Shown here: one piece after another, positions 5,763-12,319 of the stretch | Position numbering within the stretch: position 1 is the first letter of the stretch | How the letters are laid out: each line of letters starts with the position of its first letter | Source: Patescibacteria group bacterium | GTDB taxonomy: Bacteria > Patescibacteriota > Minisyncoccia > JAHIHE01 | Assembly: GCA_018899995.1 (NCBI GenBank) | Contig: JAHIHE010000015.1 | Span: 1-12,951 of the forward strand | Direction: 5' to 3' | DNA: 12,951 nucleotides | The notes under the pieces: generated by a model | What the model was told of the DNA's origin: nothing | What the model saw: only the letters and a program-made list of their open reading frames with translations | The model's database searches: none | Translations under genes and position numbers: made by a program

Positions 5763-6712
5763 AGTATTTTTTTAACGCTGATTAATTTATAAGTTTTTAA
5801 AATATCCGACAATTCCTCAACAACTGCTTTTCCTTGCTCTTGTCGGGTGTTTAAAATCCATACTTCCTTAAAATGAACGGCTGCCGATTCGCTATAATTT
5901 ACGGCCTCCGCCACAATCCCAATGTGCGGAAAGTTCTTTTTTTTGCGCCTGAAAAAAATTAAGTCGCCAAATCGCGCGTCTTTCGGCTTAACCGTTTTGC
6001 CGCAAAGCGCTTGATCCGTTGAATGCTTGGGCAAGAGAATCCCAAAAATTTCTCCGTAAAATTTCTGCGCAAAACCCGAACAATCCAGCCCTCTGTTCGT
6101 TGTTCCGCCCCGTAAGTAAGGAACCGCCAGATATTTTCTTAAAAAAGAGATGAACCTTTTCCTAATGCCCTTTGTCAGGCGGATTTTTAGCGCTTTGTCC
6201 GGTTTTGCCCTTTTTACATTTCTCCATTTCTCAATTGACTTTTGACTTTTGACTTTTGACTTTTGACTTTCCTTTATCCACCCTATTGTAATGTCGTTTT
6301 TCTGCGCCAGCGAATAACTCCCCTTTTTTGCCAAAATTCTTACGATATCGTTTTTCTCAAGTTGAGCGGCGCGGAATTTATCGCTCCGGAATTTTTCCCG
6401 ACGCCCTCCGGGAAAAGCCGAAAACATATCGGCAATATCCGGTTTTATTATCCCCCATCCTATTTCCGCTTTTTCTCTCGGATCGCGCAGTACCTTAAGA
6501 TTGTTTTTAATTCTGCTGATGCCGGATTTTTTGACTGCGTTTTCCGCCTGCGTTTTTTGTATTTCAGACAGCACCCCGCCTTCCAAGATTAGGCGGCCGT
6601 TTTTTGATATTCTTGCTTTAGCGTCAAAAATCGCCGCGCCGTACTTTTTTTTATAGAAAAATTTTATTTTTTGCAATTCCTTTTGAATTTCAGAGACCTG
6701 TAATTTGAGCAT
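5759..6712 (-). CDS. NlpC/P60 cysteine peptidase with BON-like and SH3-like domains
   Basis: This 317-residue protein has three parts. Residues about 28-75 resemble a BON domain (NGRLILEGGV, then SRIKNNLKVL). Residues about 84-147 resemble a bacterial SH3 domain (IADMF, then NDIVRIL and IGWIKE). Residues about 180-317 form an NlpC/P60 domain with catalytic Cys211 in LDCSGF, GDLIFF (249-254) and His263 in FPHIGIVAE. Such enzymes usually cleave gamma-D-Glu to diamino-acid bonds in peptidoglycan. No signal peptide or membrane anchor is visible, which is odd for a wall hydrolase. A palindrome-derived stretch (about 98-115) interrupts the SH3-like domain, and heptamer repeats encode SQKSKVKSQKS (149-159) in the linker. 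AGGAA (complement of 6718-6722) lies five bases before the ATG. This is the first gene of the operon. Confidence 0.88.
   Translation of the reverse strand: MLKLQVSEIQKELQKIKFFYKKKYGAAIFDAKARISKNGRLILEGGVLSEIQKTQAENAVKKSGISRIKNNLKVLRDPREKAEIGWGIIKPDIADMFSAFPGGRREKFRSDKFRAAQLEKNDIVRILAKKGSYSLAQKNDITIGWIKESQKSKVKSQKSIEKWRNVKRAKPDKALKIRLTKGIRKRFISFLRKYLAVPYLRGGTTNRGLDCSGFAQKFYGEIFGILLPKHSTDQALCGKTVKPKDARFGDLIFFRRKKKNFPHIGIVAEAVNYSESAAVHFKEVWILNTRQEQGKAVVEELSDILKTYKLISVKKIL
6235..6270. repeat. TTGACTT heptamer tandem repeat inside the NlpC/P60 gene
   Basis: Five TTGACTT units in a row (6235-6269) encode a lysine/serine-rich linker between the SH3-like and catalytic domains on the minus strand. 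Confidence 0.95.
6393..6416. repeat. Palindrome inside the NlpC/P60 gene
   Basis: TTTTCCCG (6393-6400) and CGGGAAAA (6409-6416) are perfect reverse complements with eight bases between. They encode about AFPGGRREK within the SH3-like domain, at a place where SH3 homologues have a short turn. Confidence 0.85.
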
Positions 6713-6732
6713 AATCGTTCCTGTTTTTTAAC

Positions 6733-6760
6733 ATTATAATGCTATAAATAAGTGTTAAAA
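6733..6760 (-). promoter_or_regulatory. Probable promoter of the NlpC-HD-speA-murD operon
   Basis: On the minus strand TATAAT (6733-6738) is a perfect -10 box, about 20 bases before the ATG at 6712. TTTTAA (6755-6760) lies 16 bases further upstream, with TTAACA overlapping at a shorter spacing. AGGAA (6718-6722) is the downstream ribosome-binding site. Confidence 0.5.
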
Positions 6761-6908
6761 TTAGACAAGGCCATTAACTACTAATCCCGAATGCCTCGAG
6801 AGAAGGGAAAACCTATGTCTAATGATAGTGCTTACATAGTGATTTTTAGGAGTTAAAGTTTTTCGACCTTTATCTCCTTAGTTTTACCATATGCTCTTTA
6901 GAAAGAGC
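6760..6908. other. Structured non-coding gap, possible RNA
   Basis: Several hairpins are packed into 150 bases. ATTAGACA (6760-6767) plus AGG pairs with CCT, a bulged A, and TGTCTAAT (6816-6823). It encloses TCCC (6785-6788) against GGGA (6805-6808). CTATGT (6813-6818) can alternatively pair with ACATAG (6834-6839), which excludes the first stem. AGGAG-T-TAAAG (6848-6858) pairs with CTTTA-T-CTCCT (6868-6878). GCTCTTT (6893-6899) pairs with AAAGAGC (6902-6908). I cannot match it to a known RNA family, and the transcribed strand is unclear. Positions 6909-6971 are AT-rich with nothing recognised. Confidence 0.4.
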
Positions 6909-6971
6909 CGCCTATTGTTAATAACGTCATAAAACTATACATATACAGAATAGTATATTATGTCCAGTTTT

Positions 6972-7460
6972 TCAAACTTTATCCATGTTAATATAACCTT
7001 TGTTGATTATCTTCTTTATACCAATTTCCTTCATCAAATTTTTTATCTTTTTTAAACCATTATCTTTATTATAATCAAATGTTTCAATCTCAATAAAATG
7101 TCCTAATCCCTTAACATCATCTAAATTGATCTTAAAATTATTATATTTATATTGCCGCCTTTTCTTATTTATAATGCCAAACAATTTAAAACCACATTTT
7201 AATAAAATATCCTCTAGTTTTCTTGTATCTTTAACTTCATCTTCCCACTCATACCATCCATTATCTCTATTATCAACATTGCATTTGATAGTAAAAATTT
7301 TGTTATTTCTTATTTTAAATATAAAACCTTCTCTTAGCATGTAATATTTATCTTTTTGGAAATATTCAGATGTCTTTTTTGCACCTATCTTGTTTAACAA
7401 ATTGATAATATTTTTTGGTGTCGCGGCCCTTATTTCTATTTCGATTTTATTATTGGACAT
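6972..7460 (-). CDS. CYTH-domain protein (triphosphate tunnel metalloenzyme, CyaB-like)
   Basis: This 162-residue protein fills one CYTH domain. The N-terminal EIEIRA (residues 6-11) is the ExExK/R signature. Basic tunnel residues follow (KIRNNKIFTIK, then KKRRQYKY), with NLDDVKGLGHFIEIET near residues 116-131 and KGYINMDKV at the end. CYTH proteins bind triphosphate groups with metal ions: some are class IV adenylate cyclases, others triphosphatases. This one resembles the CyaB type, but cyclase activity cannot be inferred from sequence alone. The ATG at 7460 lies 25 bases inside the end of the radical SAM gene, so the two are very likely co-transcribed. The gene is markedly more AT-rich than its neighbours. 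No SD is seen. Confidence 0.82.
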   Translation of the reverse strand: MSNNKIEIEIRAATPKNIINLLNKIGAKKTSEYFQKDKYYMLREGFIFKIRNNKIFTIKCNVDNRDNGWYEWEDEVKDTRKLEDILLKCGFKLFGIINKKRRQYKYNNFKINLDDVKGLGHFIEIETFDYNKDNGLKKIKNLMKEIGIKKIINKGYINMDKV

Positions 7461-8341
7461 ATTTTTTCAAAATCAATATTATTAATTGTTTCTATTATTG
7501 AACCAGTGTTCTTTTTTTTTATTAAATCTGTTAATTTAACTTTTCTATTATTTCTCATACATAATAAGATATTACCAGCGGGATCTAGAAATAAGCTTTC
7601 CTGTATATATCTTTTAAGTAATTTCACGGCATGACAATGACATCGATATAAAGTAATTAAAACACCGTGGTGATTTAAGCTTAATTTGTAACCATTAATT
7701 CTTTTTAATCTTTTTATTATACCCATTTTTTGGGCATACTTTTCTAAATATAAATCTTCTCGATAAATTTTTTTATGTGTATTCATTTCTTCTATTAGTT
7801 TCCACTCATCAACTTTATGTTTTTGACAGAAGGATAATAACTCCTCAAAATTTTTTCTATCATCATTAATGTTTCTACTGATTGGGGTATTAATAACAAT
7901 TTTTACTCCTTTAGACTTTGCCTCTATTAGTTTGAATACTGTTTTTTTTAAATTTTCTCCCTCGACGCCGGTAATTTTACTGTACAGATTTTTATCTAAA
8001 GTATCAATAGTAAAGGTGATTTGATTAACCGCACCCAATTTATCTAAAAGCATACCTTTGGTAATAATTATTGAAAAAAGACCTGTTTCTTTGATCGATT
8101 TTACTATCTCCCAAATATCGCTCCTACAACAGGGGTCTCCCCCGGACAGAATTACTTCTTTAAGACCAAAGTGATTTTTTAACAAATTCATAAAATACCT
8201 GTAATCAGCTACGTTTAATAGTTCTGGAAAAATTTCTTTCATTCCTTCTCGGTGGCAATAAAAACAGCGATAAGGACATCTATCAGTAATTAACAGTCTT
8301 AAAGTTTTAATATTATGTATTATTTTTGAAGTGACCACCAT
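7436..8341 (-). CDS. MoaA-like radical SAM enzyme
   Basis: This 301-residue protein has the radical SAM cluster CPYRCFYC (C22, C26, C29; CX3CX2C) preceded by LRLLITDR as in MoaA. LSGGDPCCRSDI (65-76) is the SAM-binding GGxP region, and DEWKLIEEMN (178-187) resembles the MoaA FIEMMP segment. The C-terminal region has CHC (C234, C236) and C261 in LDPAGNILLCMRNN, like the tail that holds MoaA's second iron-sulfur cluster, but with different spacing (CXCX24C). It lacks the MoaA glycine-glycine C-terminus, and no molybdopterin genes are nearby. The actual substrate is unknown. The base composition is AT-rich and differs from the flanking genes, suggesting transfer together with the overlapping CYTH gene. 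The start at 8341 is tentative: no close SD is seen, and GTG at codon 2 is an alternative. Confidence 0.82.
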   Translation of the reverse strand: MVVTSKIIHNIKTLRLLITDRCPYRCFYCHREGMKEIFPELLNVADYRYFMNLLKNHFGLKEVILSGGDPCCRSDIWEIVKSIKETGLFSIIITKGMLLDKLGAVNQITFTIDTLDKNLYSKITGVEGENLKKTVFKLIEAKSKGVKIVINTPISRNINDDRKNFEELLSFCQKHKVDEWKLIEEMNTHKKIYREDLYLEKYAQKMGIIKRLKRINGYKLSLNHHGVLITLYRCHCHAVKLLKRYIQESLFLDPAGNILLCMRNNRKVKLTDLIKKKNTGSIIETINNIDFEKICPIIKSK

Positions 8342-8385
8342 AATCCAACAACCTTAAGATTATTCTTAAATCGTAAATCGTTTGC

Positions 8386-9429
8386 TCATTTTACTGTTAG
8401 CGCGATAATCAATCCGAAGACCGCGGCCATTCCGGAAATAATCCAAAAACGCATCGTTACTTTTGTTTCCGGCCAGCCAAGCGCTTCAAAATGATGGTGT
8501 ATTGGCGTGCTTAAAAATATTTTTTTGCCCCTCAACTTTTTTGACGCGGTTTGAATAATCACGGATAAGGATTCAATCACCAAAATAAAGCCGATTATCG
8601 GCAAAATAAACACCGTATTCGTAAGCATGGCAATAACTCCCAAAGTGGTGCCCAAAGCCATGGATCCGGTATCGCCCATAAAAAAGGCCGCCGGATAAAT
8701 ATTGAACCAGATGAAAGCGACCAGCGCCCCGACAATCGCCGCGATAAGCATTGTCAGCTCTATTTTCCCCTGCGTAAAAGCAATCAAGCCGTAAGCGCTA
8801 AAAGCCGTAAGCGCCACGCCCCCGGCCAAGCCGTCAAGCCCATCGGTCTCATTCAGTGAAAATGATGTCGCCACTACGACCAAAATGAAAAGCGGGATAT
8901 ACCATAAACCCAAAAATACTTCTCCGAATCCGGGAATATTTATGGCGTTCCAGCCAAGCTTGAAATAAAACCACCAAGCTCCCCCGATGGCTATCAAGGA
9001 ATACAGAAACAGTCTTGTTTTTAATTTCATCCCGCCGCCGTTCGGACCGATTTTTTTAATATTAAGCAGGTCATCCAAAGCGCCGACCGCTCCCGCGATA
9101 ACCAGCGCGCCCAAAGGCAGCCAGGTCTCGCTACGGTCCAAAAAATCCAAGCGCTCGAAAAACGAGTGCGGAAAATATTTTGCCAGAAGCGATAAAATAA
9201 TCGCCAATAACGCCACTATTACCCAGATGAACAGCCCTCCCATCGTGGGAATTCCTTCTTTTTTCTTGTGAAGCGAAGTAAAAACCGGGGTATCGCCTTC
9301 CGCGCGGATGCTTTTGCCCAAGCGATAGCGGATTAAAAATCTGATAAACGGAGTAATAATAAGCAGGGCGAAAATAAACGACAAAATAAAAATAACTAAA
9401 GGACCGATAATGGTGTATGAATAAAGCAT
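8386..9429 (-). CDS. mraY: Phospho-N-acetylmuramoyl-pentapeptide transferase (MraY)
   Basis: This polytopic membrane enzyme transfers phospho-MurNAc-pentapeptide from UDP to undecaprenyl phosphate, giving lipid I. With the ATG at 9429 it has 347 residues, usual for the family. Motifs in order: HKKKEGIPTMGG (54-65), catalytic DDL (119-121), NETDGLDGLAGG (193-204), FMGDTGS (250-256) and PIHHHFEALGW (309-319). About ten hydrophobic segments are visible. An upstream TTG at 9459 would add ten residues, but these are read from the repeat-like intergenic sequence, so I prefer the ATG. It lies upstream of the radical SAM gene with a 44-base gap, and downstream of the D,D-carboxypeptidase gene. Confidence 0.96.
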   Translation of the reverse strand: MLYSYTIIGPLVIFILSFIFALLIITPFIRFLIRYRLGKSIRAEGDTPVFTSLHKKKEGIPTMGGLFIWVIVALLAIILSLLAKYFPHSFFERLDFLDRSETWLPLGALVIAGAVGALDDLLNIKKIGPNGGGMKLKTRLFLYSLIAIGGAWWFYFKLGWNAINIPGFGEVFLGLWYIPLFILVVVATSFSLNETDGLDGLAGGVALTAFSAYGLIAFTQGKIELTMLIAAIVGALVAFIWFNIYPAAFFMGDTGSMALGTTLGVIAMLTNTVFILPIIGFILVIESLSVIIQTASKKLRGKKIFLSTPIHHHFEALGWPETKVTMRFWIISGMAAVFGLIIALTVK

Positions 9430-9437
9430 AGTTTTAG

Positions 9438-9556
9438 AAAACCAAAAACCAAATTTCAAAAATCAAAACCACAGATTAAAAACAGATAAACAGTTAAAAA
9501 ATTATTTTTAAGTTTTGATTTGTAGTTTTGGTATTTGGTTTTTGCGTTTTGGTTTT
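9438..9556. repeat. Imperfect inverted repeat filling the mraY/carboxypeptidase gap
   Basis: Nested arms pair across an AT-rich centre: AAAACC (9438-9443) with GGTTTT (9551-9556), AAAAACCAAAT (9444-9454) with ATTTGGTTTTT (9533-9543), and AATCAAAAC (9461-9469) with GTTTTGATT (9512-9520). It resembles degenerate heptamer repeat in both orientations. A transcript through it would form a large weak hairpin. Confidence 0.75.
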
Positions 9557-9561
9557 ATTAA

Positions 9562-10590
9562 TTATTTCCATTCATAAGCGGCAAAAACCCAATTTATCAG
9601 TTTTTCCATCTCAGCGAACCGATCTTTTGCGCCGATTATTACCGCCGTTATTTTGTGGTTATTGGCGGGATTTTTCACTATCAGCAAAAGCGATTCGCCG
9701 GCTTTATCGGTATAGCCGGTTTTTCCTCCGACAATATTGGGCAGGCGTCCGATTAATTTATTCGTGTTTTTAATAAAGTGGCTGTATTTGCCGTCCGCAG
9801 ACCTGACATTAGCTTCGGAAATTCTCGTTATCTCAAAAATTTCCGGATACTCTTTAAGCAATATTCCGCTTAATTTTATAACATCTGCCGCAGTGGAATA
9901 ATTATTCTTATCGTCTATTCCCGCCGGATTGGCAAAGCGCGTATCGGATAAATTATTTTTCCGAGCGAATTCATTCATAAGACCCACAAAATAAGCAGCA
10001 TCTTTTTCCTGACCGCCAAATAAAGCGATGTCTTCGGTCAGAGCAACCGCCGCGTCGTTGCTTGAAGCAATCAGCATTATGGTAAGCAAGTCCCGCGCTT
10101 TTATCCTTTCGCCGACAACCAAAGAACCGTTATCCCCATCCGCTTCAATTGCCGATTTATCAATCGTAATTTCTCTGCCCAAGCCATATTTCGCGCCGCC
10201 AGCGCCGGCCGGTGAATTTTGGCCGGTTAAATTCAGAATAACCGCGGCAGTCGCCAGTTTTGTAATGCTCGCGATGGCTACTTTTTCCCGAGAGGATTTT
10301 TCATACAAAATTTTACCGCTTAAATCATCTATTACCAAAACCGATTTCGCGTAAATTTCAATAACTTGCCCGCCTTCTTTTTTCTCCGGTGTTAAAGCGC
10401 GCTCTATCGGCAAAAGATACGCTTCGCCAAAAACGGGAAAATTTTTTGATTGAATTTCCGCATTTTTAAAAAAATATTCGCCGCCACTCCGGCCTTCCGG
10501 CGCTTTTTCCAAAATAAAAATTCCAGCGCCGACTATTCCCAAGAAAATAAAAAAAATGAGGATATAAAAGTTAGCGCGATAACTCTTCAT
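9562..10590 (-). CDS. Serine-type D-alanyl-D-alanine carboxypeptidase (peptidase S11)
   Basis: This 342-residue penicillin-binding protein would remove the terminal D-Ala from peptidoglycan stem peptides outside the membrane. Residues about 8-27 form one hydrophobic segment, an uncleaved signal anchor or signal peptide. The catalytic motifs are SITK (108-111, nucleophile S108), SSN (176-178) and KTG (290-292), with NPAGIDDKNNYSTAAD (221-236) also typical. The C-terminal beta domain of E. coli PBP5 seems absent or very short. APEGRSGGE just after the membrane segment is encoded by a GC-rich palindrome. NSPAGAGGAKYG (125-136) is an unusual glycine/alanine-rich stretch between strands. Its start overlaps the end of scpB by 20 bases. 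Confidence 0.93.
   Translation of the reverse strand: MKSYRANFYILIFFIFLGIVGAGIFILEKAPEGRSGGEYFFKNAEIQSKNFPVFGEAYLLPIERALTPEKKEGGQVIEIYAKSVLVIDDLSGKILYEKSSREKVAIASITKLATAAVILNLTGQNSPAGAGGAKYGLGREITIDKSAIEADGDNGSLVVGERIKARDLLTIMLIASSNDAAVALTEDIALFGGQEKDAAYFVGLMNEFARKNNLSDTRFANPAGIDDKNNYSTAADVIKLSGILLKEYPEIFEITRISEANVRSADGKYSHFIKNTNKLIGRLPNIVGGKTGYTDKAGESLLLIVKNPANNHKITAVIIGAKDRFAEMEKLINWVFAAYEWK
10482..10502. repeat. GC-rich palindrome inside the carboxypeptidase gene
   Basis: CGCC (10482-10485) and GGCG (10499-10502) flank CCGG-CCTT-CCGG (10489-10500), a compact stem-loop in an otherwise AT-rich gene. It encodes APEGRSGG in the linker after the membrane anchor. Confidence 0.6.
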
Positions 10591-11092
10591 ATTTCGGCAA
10601 ATCTTCTTTTCTGCTTAAATTTAACTTTTTTAAAAAATCAAAGCTGATTTGGTAAAGATAGCTTCGGAAATCGCCGGGATTCGGAGTTCTTTCTATCAGC
10701 CCTCTTAGCAATAAATAGCGCAGGGTAAAAGTGCAATTAACCCCTCTTATTTCTTCAATGCCGCTTCTCGTAAGCGGTCCGCGATAAGCCACGATTGATA
10801 GCGTTTCAAGCGAAGCGCGGGACAAATTTTGCTCCATCTCGCTTTTTAAAAACCGATTCAAGTATTCCGAATTGTCGGGGCTGGAAACCATTTGCGCTTC
10901 GTTGTTATGCTCAATTATTCGCAATCCCCTTTTCGCCGCGGTAAAATCGTCTTTCAGTGAATATAGCGCGTTTCTGACTTCTTCGTTCCCTACGCCGTTG
11001 CCGACAATTTCGGCAATCTTTCTGATTTTCAGCGGCTCGCCGGAAACAAACAGCAAACTTTCAATTATTGATTTGAGTTTTTCGTGTTCCAT
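10571..11092 (-). CDS. scpB: Segregation and condensation protein B
   Basis: ScpB is the winged-helix dimer subunit of the bacterial SMC-ScpAB condensin complex in the nucleoid. The 173-residue protein shows IESLLFVSGEPL (10-21), the first winged-helix start, and LSRASLETLSIVAYRGPLTRS (90-110) with IEEIRGV (112-118), the second domain's hallmark. LLLRGLIE (127-134) follows. The length is usual for the family. The ATG at 11092 gives the family-typical N-terminus; no SD is clear. The 3' end overlaps the carboxypeptidase gene. ScpA is upstream on the same strand but unusually distant (316 bases). Confidence 0.95.
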   Translation of the reverse strand: MEHEKLKSIIESLLFVSGEPLKIRKIAEIVGNGVGNEEVRNALYSLKDDFTAAKRGLRIIEHNNEAQMVSSPDNSEYLNRFLKSEMEQNLSRASLETLSIVAYRGPLTRSGIEEIRGVNCTFTLRYLLLRGLIERTPNPGDFRSYLYQISFDFLKKLNLSRKEDLPKYEELSR

Positions 11093-11185
11093 ATTATAAA
11101 ATTGAAAATGTAAATATTAAAATGTAAAATAACATATTAAAATGATAAAATCTCTACTAATGTCAAATTTCAAAAACTAAATGTT

Positions 11186-11337
11186 AATTCAATCCCGAGT
11201 ACTCGGGACAAAATCTCCGCCTGCGGCGGATCAGCCGAAAGCTGACAAATAACCAATAGAGGTTTAACAACTTGAGTTGATTTGACATTTGGTCATTTGA
11301 CATTAATTTGGCATTTGAGCTTTGGTATTTGGATTTA
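11186..11337. repeat. 152-bp dispersed repeat, copy 2
   Basis: This is the direct-orientation partner of 65-216, differing at five positions. The palindrome CCCGAGTACTCGGG is at 11194-11207. It occupies most of the 11093-11408 gap between scpB and scpA. The rest of the gap (11093-11185 and 11338-11408) is AT-rich, with degenerate ATTAAAATG-like repeats, and has no gene. Confidence 0.9.
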
Positions 11338-11408
11338 GAAAATAGTTTTAAGACTTTAAGATTTACATTTTGCATTAAAATAAATTTAAAATATCGCTAA
11401 CTGCTTCG

Positions 11409-12116
11409 TTAAATAGCTTCTTTTCTGCTGATTTTAATTTCCCCGAAAATTTTTTCCTGCTCAAAATGAATTATTTTCTGCTTAAAAAGCTCCAAAAGCG
11501 CCAAAAAAGTGACTATGATTTCTGTCTTTGAACGGGTATTGGCGGTCAGGTTTTTGAAACTGATGGTGATTCTTTCTTCCAAAGATTTTTTCAGCTCGGT
11601 TATTTTCTGCTCAAGCGTGATTACTTCTTTCAGCCGTTCTTCGCTCAATTTCTGCTCTTTTGGAATCTCGGCTAAAATCCGGCTAAAGGTTTTTTCTAAA
11701 ATGCCGGCGTCAATATTTTCCGGAGGATAAAAACTGATTTTCACTCCTTCAAGACCTTGACGGCTGAAAACAAACTGCCTCTTGTCAAATCTTGCCCCAA
11801 GCGCCTCGGAAATTTCCTTGAATTTTTTATACAGCGCCAGGCGCTCTTCCAGATCAGTAATTGACTCTTTTTCTTCGGGAGTCAATTCCAAAACTGGCAG
11901 AAGCGCTTTGGATTTTATCAAAATTAGGCGCGCGGCCACAACCAAAAAATCAGCCAGATTTTCCGAGGAAATATCCAAATTCTGTTTCAGGTGCTCCAAA
12001 TAGCTGTCAGTAACTTTAGCCAGTGAAATTTGAGTAATTTCCAGCTTTTCTTTTTCGATAAGCTCCAAAAGCAAGTCCAACGGGCCGTCAAATTGTTCTA
12101 ACTTAACAGTGAACAT
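11409..12116 (-). CDS. scpA: Segregation and condensation protein A
   Basis: ScpA is the kleisin that bridges SMC heads and binds the ScpB dimer. The 235-residue protein has the N-terminal signature FDGPLDLLLELIE (9-21), ISLAKVTDSYLEHL (30-43), and AARLILIKSKALLP (61-74). A variable charged middle follows, and then the C-terminal winged helix around SKTEIIVTFLALLELFKQ (196-213). The length is normal, and the ATG at 12116 gives the typical MFTVKLEQF start. It is the first gene of this cluster. Its promoter should lie in 12117-12319, which also holds a phased repeat. No convincing SD is visible. Confidence 0.95.
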   Translation of the reverse strand: MFTVKLEQFDGPLDLLLELIEKEKLEITQISLAKVTDSYLEHLKQNLDISSENLADFLVVAARLILIKSKALLPVLELTPEEKESITDLEERLALYKKFKEISEALGARFDKRQFVFSRQGLEGVKISFYPPENIDAGILEKTFSRILAEIPKEQKLSEERLKEVITLEQKITELKKSLEERITISFKNLTANTRSKTEIIVTFLALLELFKQKIIHFEQEKIFGEIKISRKEAI

Positions 12117-12177
12117 AACCGAATTTGGTATATTAATTTGTTACCCCGCTTTTATTTTTACTATCGTGCTTTTATAA

Positions 12178-12255
12178 GCGAATCCCTGCGAATATCAATG
12201 CGAATTATTGCGAAAAAATTAGCGTGATTTCGCGTTTAGTTTCGCACATTTTCGC
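12178..12255. repeat. Phased GCGAA / TTCGC inverted array
   Basis: GCGAA occurs at 12178, 12188, 12200 and 12210, and its complement TTCGC at 12229, 12241 and 12251. Spacings are 10-12 bases, close to one helical turn. The two blocks form a large imperfect palindrome centred near 12220. It lies between ybaK and scpA. The rest of 12117-12319 shows no gene. Confidence 0.85.
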
Positions 12256-12319
12256 TTCTACCTTACCGATTCAATCTATACTTCTTTTTTAAACGCAAGG
12301 CCGAATAGCGTAAATAAAC

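Noticed and set aside
6713..6971. tRNA or known small RNA gene in the gap
   Set aside because: I found no cloverleaf, no CCA-adjacent acceptor stem and no conserved SRP, tmRNA or RNase P core sequence.
9430..9459. Ten-residue N-terminal extension of MraY from a TTG
   Set aside because: The extension is encoded by repeat-like intergenic sequence, whereas the ATG at 9429 gives a normal MraY length.
11184..11375. 63-codon reverse reading frame between scpB and scpA
   Set aside because: It is the second copy of the same repeat read as protein. It has no SD and no recognisable domain.
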